Shown here one piece after another: positions 31,965-39,744 of a DNA stretch of 64,000 nt. Both the position numbers and the translations under genes were made by a program. Origin of the DNA: Herminiimonas arsenitoxidans. Its GTDB lineage: Bacteria; Pseudomonadota; Gammaproteobacteria; Burkholderiales; Burkholderiaceae_D. Positions within the stretch are counted from its first letter, which is position 1. Every line of letters begins with the position of its first letter. A model generated the notes under the pieces. It saw only the letters and a program-made list of their open reading frames with translations. It was not told where the DNA came from and did not search any database. Where the stretch lies: NCBI RefSeq assembly GCF_900130075.1, contig NZ_LT671418.1, positions 1,178,001 to 1,242,000 on the forward strand, given 5' to 3'.

Positions 31965-33155
31965 TTAGTTTTTGTTCATTGAAGTTGATGTGCAGGCAAA
32001 TAACACTGATCCCAGAACGCCGACTGCAATCAAGACAAGTAACGTCCCTACATAGCCATCAGTAAACGCGTACAACAGGGATGCCGCAAACGGACCAGCC
32101 GCAATTGCAACCATGACGGGCGCTCCCATCGCTCCACTTACCGCACCATAGGCTTCTCGACCATATAGTTCTGCAGGCAATGTTCCTCGAACAATGGTCA
32201 TGACCCCATTACTTATGCCGTACATTGCTGCAAAAACAGCGTAGATCGCTAGCCATTGATTGGGCGCAAATAGAAGGACTAGCGCCAAGGGCAACAGCCA
32301 CATGGCGAGTACGCCGACCTTATATGAAGACATTTTCCTACCGACTGTCGTTTCCAATATCCGTCCTAAAACTTGCATAGGGCCGACCATAGCCCCTATC
32401 GCTGCTGCATACGAAGGTGATATCCCTCGACTTTGCAGAATCGACATCAGGTGCAAAGACATTGCCGAGAATACGAGTGCATTGAAGGTCACTGCCGCTG
32501 TCAATAAGTAGAAACTTCTTTCACGCAGCACTGCCGCCAAACTTGCTTTGCCCTTTTGCACACGGGAGGAAATATCCGCTGTAGCTATATGCTTCGGCAA
32601 GAGAGCATGAATCGGAAAACACATCAAAAGATTAAGTACGGCATAAATCAACCACGTTTCTCGCCAACCAAAATGATCTGACAATGCCTGCGTCAATGGC
32701 CAAAATACAGTACTTGCGAAGCCACCAAACAACGTTAACGCTGTAATAGCGCGTCGATATCCTGTTCCGAAGACTTGTGTCAACACTGCAAAAGACGATT
32801 GATACAGCGTGGCACTCATCGCAACGCCTATGCCCGCCCATACAAGATAGAGTCCCAAGACACTTTGAACGTTGGCGAGCAAGGCTAACATTGCCGCTGC
32901 TAACAACGTCCCAACACCCATCAAAAGCCGCCCACCGATTCTGTCAATGATGGCACCGGCTAATGTGGATAAGCAGCCGGATATTAATAACGCTATTGAA
33001 TACGCACCAACCACAACCGATCTGGTTGTGTGAAGTTCAGTCTCCATCGGTTGCATGAGGACGCCATAGGCGTAGAACATAGACCCCCAACCGACAATCT
33101 GGGTAAGACCTAAAGCCGGTATAAGCCAGCTTCGTTTGGCGGTAGCAGTATCCAT
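31965..33155 (-). CDS. MFS transporter in the arsenic operon
   Basis: A 396-residue protein with about twelve membrane helices and MFS motifs (IDRIGGRLLMG between helices 2 and 3). The start abuts the ACR3 stop with no gap. In ars operons MFS proteins have been described as arsenite or organoarsenical exporters (ArsK, ArsP-like roles, ArsJ). Which substrate this one carries cannot be read from the sequence; a link to arsenicals is inferred from position. Confidence 0.85.
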   Translation of the reverse strand: MDTATAKRSWLIPALGLTQIVGWGSMFYAYGVLMQPMETELHTTRSVVVGAYSIALLISGCLSTLAGAIIDRIGGRLLMGVGTLLAAAMLALLANVQSVLGLYLVWAGIGVAMSATLYQSSFAVLTQVFGTGYRRAITALTLFGGFASTVFWPLTQALSDHFGWRETWLIYAVLNLLMCFPIHALLPKHIATADISSRVQKGKASLAAVLRERSFYLLTAAVTFNALVFSAMSLHLMSILQSRGISPSYAAAIGAMVGPMQVLGRILETTVGRKMSSYKVGVLAMWLLPLALVLLFAPNQWLAIYAVFAAMYGISNGVMTIVRGTLPAELYGREAYGAVSGAMGAPVMVAIAAGPFAASLLYAFTDGYVGTLLVLIAVGVLGSVLFACTSTSMNKN

Positions 33156-34226
33156 TTAGTTTTTTGCTTCGTACCATCCTTTGCTGCGATTGACGATACC
33201 GACGATCAGCAACATAACCGGCACCTCGATTAGTACACCAACTACAGTGGCAAGCGCTGCACCAGACTTAAACCCGAACAAGCTGATTGCCGCTGCTACT
33301 GCCAATTCAAAGAAGTTAGATGCACCAATCAAAGCCGATGGGCATGCAACCGAATGCTTTTCGCCGACAACTCTATTCAACCAATACGCCAGTGCTGAGT
33401 TGAAAAATACTTGAATGAGAATTGGGACCGCTAGCAATGCAATAATTAGTGGCTGTTCGATGATTGCGCTACCCTGAAACGCAAACAGCAATACCAAGGT
33501 CAACAACAAAGCCGAGATTGACCAAGGCTGAATGCTATCCATGACCTTGTCGAAACTAGCTTGTCCCTTCTTCAATAACAACTTACGCCAAAACTGAGCG
33601 ATTAAGACTGGAACAACAATATAAAGTACGACCGATGTTAACAACGTATCCCATGGCACTGTAATACTAGACACCCCCAAGAGAAACGCTACCAGTGGGG
33701 CAAACGCAAACACCATAATTAGATCGTTCATCGCGACCTGCGACAACGTAAAGTATGGGTCACCACCAGTAAGGCGACTCCAGACAAATACCATCGCTGT
33801 ACAAGGTGCTGCCGCCAATAAAATTAATCCTGCCACATACGAATCTAATTGATCTGCAGGAAGGTACGCAGCAAACCAATGCCGAATAAATAACCACGCT
33901 AGGAAAGCCATTGAGAACGGCTTGACAGCCCAGTTAATGAAGAGGGTTACACCAATACCCCGGACGTGACCTTTGATCTGATTCCATGCTGAGAAATCAA
34001 TCTTGATCAGCATGGGAATGATCATTACCCAAATCAGTATGCCAACAGGCAAATTAACTTTAGCAATTTCCAACGAACCAATTGCTTGCACGCCAGACGG
34101 AAATATCTGCCCAAGCAAAATCCCGACAACAATACATACTGCAACCCAAATGGTGAGGTAGCGCTCAAATACACTCATTGATGCACTTGCGGCACGCTTG
34201 CCGGTGACTTCGCATTGAACAGACAT
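33156..34226 (-). CDS. acr3: arsenite efflux permease ACR3
   Basis: A 356-residue ACR3-type arsenite/H+ antiporter of ten helices. The essential Cys lies in L-A-A-A-P-C-T-A-M-V-F-V-W-S-R-L-T-G-G, and the conserved Glu in V-L-I-E-V-P-V-M-L. It extrudes As(III) made by the two arsenate reductases. Gap to the upstream arsC is 21 bases. Confidence 0.96.
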   Translation of the reverse strand: MSVQCEVTGKRAASASMSVFERYLTIWVAVCIVVGILLGQIFPSGVQAIGSLEIAKVNLPVGILIWVMIIPMLIKIDFSAWNQIKGHVRGIGVTLFINWAVKPFSMAFLAWLFIRHWFAAYLPADQLDSYVAGLILLAAAPCTAMVFVWSRLTGGDPYFTLSQVAMNDLIMVFAFAPLVAFLLGVSSITVPWDTLLTSVVLYIVVPVLIAQFWRKLLLKKGQASFDKVMDSIQPWSISALLLTLVLLFAFQGSAIIEQPLIIALLAVPILIQVFFNSALAYWLNRVVGEKHSVACPSALIGASNFFELAVAAAISLFGFKSGAALATVVGVLIEVPVMLLIVGIVNRSKGWYEAKN

Positions 34227-34247
34227 TATTTTTAGCCGTAATTGATA

Positions 34248-34757
34248 TTAAAGTTTGGTGCCAATGGCATCCATCTCGCGTTTGAGTGCTGTTTTTTCCA
34301 GCATCGCGATTGGCAAGCTATTGAGAAGGTTTACTCGGGTATAAATCTGTTTTGCCACCTTGGAAAACACCGCACGCTTTTCTTCGTCCGTACCTTTTGC
34401 AGCTGCTGGATCTTCAAATCCCCAATGCGCAGAAACCGGTTGTCCCGGCCAGAATGGGCAAACTTCACCCGCTGCGCTGTCGCATACGGTAATCACGATG
34501 TCCATGTGTGGAGCATCTGGCAAGGCGAATTCATCCCAGCTTTTGCTTCGTAGGTTGTCGAGCGCATAGCCTGTGCCTTTAATTTGCTCAATCGCAAAAG
34601 GGTTAACTGTGCCGCCAGGGTGACTACCCGCGCTATATGCTTTAAAGCGTCCCTTACCCATGGTGTTAAGCATTGCTTCAGCCATGATGCTGCGTGCGGA
34701 GTTGCCTGTGCAGAGAAAAAGGACGTTGTACGTCTTGTCATTCTGATCGGTAGTCAT
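34248..34757 (-). CDS. arsC: thioredoxin-coupled (LMW-phosphatase type) arsenate reductase ArsC
   Basis: A 169-residue protein from the ATG at 34757 (AAGGAAGAAAT ribosome site; the longer frame runs into arsR). The low-molecular-weight phosphatase P-loop is L-C-T-G-N-S-A-R-S near residue 16, followed by YSAGSHPGG, VCDSAAGEVCPFWPG with the resolving Cys pair, and HWGFEDPAAAKG. It reduces arsenate with thioredoxin. Second gene of the ars operon. Confidence 0.94.
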   Translation of the reverse strand: MTTDQNDKTYNVLFLCTGNSARSIMAEAMLNTMGKGRFKAYSAGSHPGGTVNPFAIEQIKGTGYALDNLRSKSWDEFALPDAPHMDIVITVCDSAAGEVCPFWPGQPVSAHWGFEDPAAAKGTDEEKRAVFSKVAKQIYTRVNLLNSLPIAMLEKTALKREMDAIGTKL

Positions 34758-34800
34758 ATTTCTTCCTTTGTGGGGAGGGTTGGTAAAACAGCTGTAACAA

Positions 34801-35136
34801 CTAGGAATGCTCTTCTTCGTGGGTGTTGCAAGTCCCATTAGGCAAGCAAACATTTCCGCCACAACAGTTTTCCGTCAGAAAACCGATCAACGAATTCATC
34901 GTAGTGAAGTTGGCGGAATAGATCACAAACCGACCTTCATGCCGTGCTGTAATCAGATCGGCGTGGGTTAATTCTTTGAGGTGAAAAGACATCGATGAAG
35001 GCGCGATGCCCAGTTGCTCTCCGATTTTGGTAGCAGCCAGCCCCTCTGGACCAAGTTGAACCAGCAGACGAAAAACTGCTAGGCGAGATTCTTGCGCCAA
35101 GGCTGCTAATGCAGCAATAGTTGCTTTGGTGTCCAT
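34801..35136 (-). CDS. arsR: ArsR/SmtB-family arsenic repressor
   Basis: A 111-residue winged-helix repressor from the ATG at 35136. DNA-recognition helix region IGEQLGIAPSSMSFHLKELTHADL and wing RHEGRFVIYSAN. The C-terminal tail has C-C-G-G-N-V-C-L-P-N-G-T-C, a cluster of Cys suited to As(III) sensing at the C-terminus rather than in the alpha3 helix. First gene of the ars operon, next to a long palindrome. Confidence 0.93.
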   Translation of the reverse strand: MDTKATIAALAALAQESRLAVFRLLVQLGPEGLAATKIGEQLGIAPSSMSFHLKELTHADLITARHEGRFVIYSANFTTMNSLIGFLTENCCGGNVCLPNGTCNTHEEEHS

Positions 35137-35145
35137 AGAAACTCC

Positions 35146-35185
35146 TTTATTCGATAATTCAATAATAGTTGAATTATCGAATAAA
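35146..35185. promoter_or_regulatory. ars operator, 17-bp perfect palindrome
   Basis: Arms TTTATTCGATAATTCAA and its exact complement, separated by TAATAG, lie 10 bases upstream of the arsR start codon. Almost certainly the ArsR binding site overlapping the promoter. Confidence 0.85.
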
Positions 35186-35344
35186 TGCAAATTTCAAAGA
35201 TATTTTTTCATGCCAAGAGTTTGCATGGAAGCATGCAATTTACTCGACACACTCGCGCCTAACTTATTATTAAACCTTCTGGCGCTGTAATTGGGGATCG
35301 GGTCGAGCGGGATCAGTAGCTCAAAATTGAACCATATCCCGATG

Positions 35345-35638
35345 TCACATGTACTTGTCGAGATCGGGATACTTGTCCAGCATTGGCCGCAGGCAGTCAC
35401 GCCACACATCCATGATCTCCTTTCGTGCTCGCAGCCCTCTTTCGCTGTGTTCCTGCCTAATTCGGGGATCAGGCGCATCCGGCACTTTGACTCGATACTC
35501 GATGGTGATTACGTGTTCTAACGTTTCACAGTCAAAATCTTGCTCAATGCTTTTTACACTTGAAGACTCCCTGTCTTCGAAATGAAATTGCATGTCCAGT
35601 GCGGTGACGTACCTTGGGTAGATGGGTAACTGTCTCAT
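35345..35638 (-). CDS. unknown small protein, second gene of a pair
   Basis: A 97-residue acidic protein (MRQLPIYPRYV to LDKYPDLDKYM) with no recognised motif. Its ATG overlaps the stop of the upstream gene as ATGA, strong evidence that both are real and coupled. Lies between the ars module and the AIPR gene. Confidence 0.6.
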   Translation of the reverse strand: MRQLPIYPRYVTALDMQFHFEDRESSSVKSIEQDFDCETLEHVITIEYRVKVPDAPDPRIRQEHSERGLRARKEIMDVWRDCLRPMLDKYPDLDKYM

Positions 35639-35901
35639 CGCGTACCTCTCAACGAGGTCTCGGTTATTACATCAATCAATCGCTTCCGCTTTTCGGGTTT
35701 AGTTACACCGTCTGCCATTGGCCCGTATTTAAAGTCCTCTGGTTCAAAGACATCAGCTTTCATGCGATCTTCAAGTGATACAACGTGTTCTTGAGTAGCG
35801 ATATCGGTAGTACGCTCTACCGTCTTTGCTGTTGATGATGTCCCCGTGTGTGAATTAAATTTTTGATTTAATGCTGGCAATAGCTCGTTCCACTTGGCCA
35901 T
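35635..35901 (-). CDS. unknown small protein, first gene of a pair
   Basis: An 88-residue polar protein from the ATG at 35901 (MAKWNELLPAL), preceded by a perfect GGAGG ribosome site. No signal peptide, membrane segment or known domain seen. Divergent from the small gene at 35981. Confidence 0.65.
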   Translation of the reverse strand: MAKWNELLPALNQKFNSHTGTSSTAKTVERTTDIATQEHVVSLEDRMKADVFEPEDFKYGPMADGVTKPEKRKRLIDVITETSLRGTR

Positions 35902-35980
35902 GTTATATCCTCCGTTAAAAGGGTATTTATGCCCACTATCTTCCAATGACAGACATCTATTTTTAATACGGAGAATTCAA

Positions 35981-36172
35981 ATGGAAATAGGCAAGTCGTA
36001 CGATATTGTTTTTTCAACGGGAGACTATGAAATCGAATACGAAAATAATGTGAAGTGTGTCAAGAAAACACCGAAATCATATCGAGTTGAACGAGCGGAC
36101 GGTAAGACAAGACTAGTGGGACAAGACTCGATTCTGAGGCTAAAAGAAGTTTCTGCGCTTACAGATCAGTGA
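35981..36172 (+). CDS. unknown 63-residue protein
   Basis: From the ATG at 35981 (MEIGKSYDIVFS), preceded by ACGGAG. The protein is hydrophilic and reads like a small beta-rich domain (Sm/SH3-like length and alternation), but no family is recognised. Upstream of the AIPR gene on the same strand, 368 bases away. Confidence 0.5.
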   Translation: MEIGKSYDIVFSTGDYEIEYENNVKCVKKTPKSYRVERADGKTRLVGQDSILRLKEVSALTDQ

Positions 36173-36242
36173 AACTTGTTGCTCCCAATGACAGCCCGAT
36201 GAGCGTACTTTATATCACCATCATGGTTCTCTAATCACACAT

Positions 36243-36296
36243 TGGTGTGTATACACCCAACTTACACCTTCCAACTTCCTGAGAATCGCCGGAATG
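36243..36296. repeat. island repeat, copy C (partial)
   Basis: GGTGTGTATAC...CTTACACCT followed by CAACTTCC resembles bases 24914-24965 near the left island end. More diverged than copies A and B. Confidence 0.4.
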
Positions 36297-36311
36297 TTCT
36301 GCGACCTGCCA

Positions 36312-36449
36312 TAAAAAATGGCCCAGTTTTTCAACGGGCCATCTAACTGTTTGATTTCCTTAGCGTTCTGTCGGTGCACCAAGAGCTTAGTAGGCTCTTG
36401 ATGCACCTTCATTGAGTCGATTGTTACTGCCAACATAAATTCGTCGCAG
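36312..36449 (-). ncRNA. candidate small RNA divergent from the AIPR gene
   Basis: On the minus strand a promoter-like pair (TTGATA at 36481-36486 and TGATAA near 36457-36462, about 18 apart) precedes two hairpins: GGTGCA/TGCACC plus CAAGAGC/GCTCTTG (36373-36407), then ATGGCCC/GGGCCAT (36318-36342) followed by a T-run, a good intrinsic terminator. This predicts a transcript of about 140 nt. The 80-codon frame over the same bases has only a TTG start and would contain the terminator, so I prefer an RNA. Function unknown; it could regulate or counteract the neighbouring AIPR gene. Confidence 0.4.
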
Positions 36450-36540
36450 TCGGTAATTATCAAAACAAATCTTTCTTAAATATCAACATGAATGCCCATT
36501 GTTTAATTATGATTGGTCATTCTTTGTGTGAAAGACTGCA

Positions 36541-38520
36541 ATGGCAAAAAATGACACCATTCTCATCGATACCCTTTTACAGCACCATGCAGCAAAAAAT
36601 CCAACTGAACAGTTGAGTGACGTCTTTGAAAAATTCGTTATGGATCAGGTTCTAAAAAATTTCGATCTGACGAATGAAGAACTGAATTACGGCTGGGTAG
36701 ATGGTGCTCTCGATGGGGGCATTGATGGCTTCTACGTATTAGTCAACGGCAGATTGGTTACAGAGGCAAGCGATTTTTCGTGGCCACGCTCGGGAGCTGA
36801 AATCCAAGTGTATCTAATCACTTGCAAACATCAAGCGACGTTTTCCCAAGCCCCTCTAGACGCACTGCTGGCTACAGTACAGGATATATTTGATCTCGAT
36901 CGTACTAATGCAGAATTAGTAGGGAAATACTCACCGGGCATCAAGAAAAGTCGTGACGCATTTGCTGCAGCGTTTAGGAATCTTTCACTTGGTCGTCCCT
37001 CACTCTCATTTAATCTCATTTACGCATCGCGAGGTGACGCAACAAAACTGGGGGAAAGTGTTGCTGCGCGAGCTCAGCAACTTACCGACTTGTTTCAATC
37101 ATATTTCAGCGCATCCACTGCTACATTCGTGCCGTTGGGTTCTACAGAACTTGTGGAGATGTACAGAGAAATACGTACCTTCGCATTGGATCTTCCAGTT
37201 CAGGAAAGTTTAACGGCAGGTCAGGAAGGATACGTTGTACTGACAAGCCTTCATGATTACAGCTCTTTCGTTCAAGATGAGAAAGGTCAACTGAGGAGGT
37301 ATTTGTTTGATTCGAATGTTCGCGCGTATTTAGGTGAGAATCTGGTCAACGACGATATTACCCAAACACTTGCAAACAGAGATTCCCCCAATTTCTGGTG
37401 GCTCAATAACGGCGTCACGATTCTCGCAACAAGCGCGTCATTAGTAGGCAAGATTCTTAAGTTAAAAGATATTCAAATTGTGAATGGACTCCAAACTACT
37501 GAATCTATTCACAGATTTTTTTCAATTAAGAACAACGTCCCTCCGCTAGAGGACAAAAGGAGCTTGCTTGTAAAAGTAATCGTGTCTCAGGAAGAAAATA
37601 TCCGAGATCAGGTAATTCGCGCCACCAACAATCAAAGTACGGTTGAACCAGCGGCTCTCCACGCTACAGATAGAATACAAAGAGATATTGAGGACATTCT
37701 TCTTCGCTATGAATGGTATTACGAACGTAGAACAAACCATTATAAAAATGAAGATCGCCCCGATGCACGAATTATATCTCCGCTACTAATTGCTACGGGA
37801 GCTGTGGCACTTCTCCTAAAGAATCCCATTAAATCTTCCAAATTCAGACAAAAGATCTTACGTTCACCAGAAGCCTATCACCTCGTGTATTCCGAACATT
37901 TCCCGCTGGACGTTTGGCCGGTTGTCGCTGCATTGATGCGCGGGTCTGAAAGCTCCATTTTGCGGACAAAAACCGTCAACAGGGCAATCTTACAAAAGCG
38001 AGTGTCTGCTTGGCGAGGAGTACTTTCGTATTTTGCAGCAGCCAGATTGACAGGATCGTGTGCTTTTACCCATCAATGTCTAATTAGTTTAGATGTAAAT
38101 AAACTGACTGATGAGTTTATGGATGAATGTTGGACCGAGATGTTCAAAGCTATCGCAAATCCTAATGCGCCGAAGGCCAATGAAACTCACATTATGAATA
38201 TCGCACAAGTGTTTAAAACAAGATGGATGGTTAATGGGCATCCTGCAGATGGCTTACGTGCTATACCTGAACCAACTAATGGATCTAGCTTTCACAGAAC
38301 TGCTAGCGAAGAATTTTTAAAAATGGTTTACGACGCACTTCCGGTCCAACCTTGGATGACTGGCGTGCATCATCAAGTCGCTAAAGCTTTGAATATAAAA
38401 CCTTCTCGGGCAAGTAAAGCTATTCAGATATTGATGGATCGTGGGTCTGTATATAGACAGATTGATGGAATCGTTTATGACGATGATGGTCACGAAGTTT
38501 CAAGAGATGAGGCCCGTTAG
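36541..38520 (+). CDS. AIPR-family protein, probable phage-resistance effector
   Basis: A 659-residue protein. The AIPR (abortive infection phage resistance) core is clear: F-D-S-N-V-R-A-Y-L-G, VNDDITQTL, FWWLNNGVTI near residue 285 and I-V-N-G-L-Q-T-T-E-S from residue 313, then RATNNQSTVEPAALHA. The N-terminal 130 residues contain GGIDGFYVL and VYLITCKHQ, the spacing of a PD-(D/E)XK-like nuclease with Cys in place of the usual Glu/Gln before Lys. The C-terminus (KALNIKPSRASKAIQILMDRG) looks like a winged helix. Probably cytoplasmic. Defence role is inferred from the family. Confidence 0.85.
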   Translation: MAKNDTILIDTLLQHHAAKNPTEQLSDVFEKFVMDQVLKNFDLTNEELNYGWVDGALDGGIDGFYVLVNGRLVTEASDFSWPRSGAEIQVYLITCKHQATFSQAPLDALLATVQDIFDLDRTNAELVGKYSPGIKKSRDAFAAAFRNLSLGRPSLSFNLIYASRGDATKLGESVAARAQQLTDLFQSYFSASTATFVPLGSTELVEMYREIRTFALDLPVQESLTAGQEGYVVLTSLHDYSSFVQDEKGQLRRYLFDSNVRAYLGENLVNDDITQTLANRDSPNFWWLNNGVTILATSASLVGKILKLKDIQIVNGLQTTESIHRFFSIKNNVPPLEDKRSLLVKVIVSQEENIRDQVIRATNNQSTVEPAALHATDRIQRDIEDILLRYEWYYERRTNHYKNEDRPDARIISPLLIATGAVALLLKNPIKSSKFRQKILRSPEAYHLVYSEHFPLDVWPVVAALMRGSESSILRTKTVNRAILQKRVSAWRGVLSYFAAARLTGSCAFTHQCLISLDVNKLTDEFMDECWTEMFKAIANPNAPKANETHIMNIAQVFKTRWMVNGHPADGLRAIPEPTNGSSFHRTASEEFLKMVYDALPVQPWMTGVHHQVAKALNIKPSRASKAIQILMDRGSVYRQIDGIVYDDDGHEVSRDEAR

Positions 38521-38529
38521 AAATTCATT

Positions 38530-38551
38530 CGCCGTGCCACGATGCACGGCG
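38530..38551 (+). terminator. hairpin after the AIPR gene
   Basis: Perfect 8-bp arms CGCCGTGC and GCACGGCG with a 6-base loop, 9 bases past the stop; no clear T-run. Confidence 0.5.
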
Positions 38552-38582
38552 AGCTTCATAAATGATTGATGTAGCGTGATAT

Positions 38583-38666
38583 TCACTGCCTGATCTGAAT
38601 CGTCTCCAAATCCTTCTTCTGCGCCAATGCCCTGCCAGTATCGTTGTACACGATTACAAATCCCAT
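38583..38666 (-). CDS. possible 27-residue small protein
   Basis: MGFVIVYNDTGRALAQKKDL..., ATG at 38666 with an AAGGGGAAG ribosome site at good distance. Too short for confidence; it follows two other tiny frames on the same strand. Confidence 0.25.
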   Translation of the reverse strand: MGFVIVYNDTGRALAQKKDLETIQIRQ

Positions 38667-38684
38667 AGGATCTTCCCCTTGCGT

Positions 38685-38759
38685 CTACACTGGGATAGGT
38701 TTAGCTGCAATATTGCAGTCATCAGGCATCTGGACATAAGGATTATTAACCCGTTCCAT
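38685..38759 (-). CDS. possible 24-residue small protein
   Basis: MERVNNPYVQMPDDCN... overlaps the end of the upstream 49-codon frame and stops at TAG, 19 bases before the next tiny frame. Could also be one broken gene reading through the TAG in the same frame, since 38583-38666 continues in phase. Confidence 0.2.
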   Translation of the reverse strand: MERVNNPYVQMPDDCNIAAKPIPV

Positions 38760-38895
38760 GACCTGTAACGGATATAAAGAAGTCAATCATCTTTGATCGC
38801 TTTGTATAAAAATATGACATAAAACTGCCCGTCTTGGGTTCCGATACCTTCTCACACGTATCCCCTCGCATCCCCACTGGATATAAGGCTTTCAT
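38746..38895 (-). CDS. possible 49-residue small protein
   Basis: MKALYPVGMRGDTCEKV..., ATG at 38895 preceded by GAAAGG. No signal peptide or recognised motif. With the two tiny frames that follow it fills most of the otherwise gene-free 38521-38980 stretch. Confidence 0.3.
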   Translation of the reverse strand: MKALYPVGMRGDTCEKVSEPKTGSFMSYFYTKRSKMIDFFISVTGHGTG

Positions 38896-38980
38896 CCATT
38901 ACCTTTCACAATTCTGGGGGTGCAAGAGTCCGTTATTAAAATGCGCATCTCCTGAAGCGCATCAAAAATTAGTCTAATCC

Positions 38981-39340
38981 TTACCGAACACGCGTAACTC
39001 TCTCAGCGACATACGGATGCGATGGATCAACCGTACAGATAACTACTTTTGATGGATTATTTTCAACCATCACATCAAGACGCTTGCGCTGCCCCGGTCG
39101 TATATCCTGCGTCAAAACGGCTCGATTGCTCATCATTACTCCTGAATCGTCATAAGCCCATGCAGTAGAGAGTCTTGATATTGATACTTGGCCTGTATTT
39201 TCAAACGTACAAAGCACCCAGCTCCCTTCCTTTTTGCAGTCGGTAATTTTCAGCGGTTCTGGGCATTGGTAAAGTTCGTAAGGTACACGCCCACATCCTG
39301 CCAAAAATGCTAATGCCGCTATTGCCCATGCTTTGTTCAT
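38981..39340 (-). CDS. small lipoprotein of unknown function
   Basis: A 119-residue protein with signal peptide and lipobox L-A-G-C (Cys16). The mature domain has three more Cys (ITDCKKEGSWVLCTFEN, VVICTVD), likely one or two disulfides, and a beta-rich fibronectin-like pattern. It follows the 66-residue gene by 10 bases, suggesting cotranscription. Confidence 0.7.
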   Translation of the reverse strand: MNKAWAIAALAFLAGCGRVPYELYQCPEPLKITDCKKEGSWVLCTFENTGQVSISRLSTAWAYDDSGVMMSNRAVLTQDIRPGQRKRLDVMVENNPSKVVICTVDPSHPYVAERVTRVR

Positions 39341-39350
39341 GATGACTTCC

Positions 39351-39551
39351 TTAGTCTAAATTGTTTAACCAGCGGCACAAAAATGTCAGCCAAGGTGAAA
39401 TGGGATTGGGACCGTAACCTGCGTTGTTATCCGGCCCAGCCAATGCCGCGATAAATCGATATAGATTACTAGTTGAACGTGGGCTGTGAATCACCCATGT
39501 CATGTGCGGCATTGTGATTTCTTCCAACAATTGGTCATGCTCGTCTGCCAT
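39351..39551 (-). CDS. unknown 66-residue protein
   Basis: MADEHDQLLEEITMPHM..., ATG at 39551 with a strong AAGGGGAG ribosome site. Trp- and Pro-rich C-terminal half. No family recognised. A 7-bp hairpin followed by ATTTTT lies just upstream (39573-39590). Confidence 0.55.
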   Translation of the reverse strand: MADEHDQLLEEITMPHMTWVIHSPRSTSNLYRFIAALAGPDNNAGYGPNPISPWLTFLCRWLNNLD

Positions 39552-39565
39552 ACCTACTCCCCTTG

Positions 39566-39590
39566 TAAAAATGGAGGGCGAATGCCCTCC
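39566..39590 (-). terminator. terminator-like hairpin
   Basis: GGAGGGC and GCCCTCC arms with loop GAAT, followed on the minus strand by a T-rich ATTTTT. It sits in the leader of the 66-residue gene and could attenuate transcription coming from upstream. Confidence 0.55.
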
Positions 39591-39744
39591 GAATTCCCAG
39601 CTTTGTCAGTTTTTTGACCGCATCAACGCTGGCAAACAGTCTTTGGTTTTTAGCCATTCGACTATCTGTTCATAAATCTGAAATATCAACATTGACGGTA
39701 CATGTACCGTGGCTTTATGCGCATCATAACGGAATCATGTTTAG

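Noticed and set aside
35194..35478. 94-codon frame on the minus strand near the ars promoter
   Set aside because: Overlaps the end of the coupled small gene pair in another frame and lacks a ribosome site.
36221..36463. 80-codon open frame on the minus strand upstream of the AIPR gene
   Set aside because: Starts with TTG without a ribosome site and contains a strong hairpin and an intrinsic terminator; a small RNA explains it better.
39535..39657. 40-codon frame on the minus strand (MAKNQRLFASVDA...)
   Set aside because: It contains a terminator-like hairpin and overlaps the 66-residue gene with a better ribosome site; possible but unsupported.
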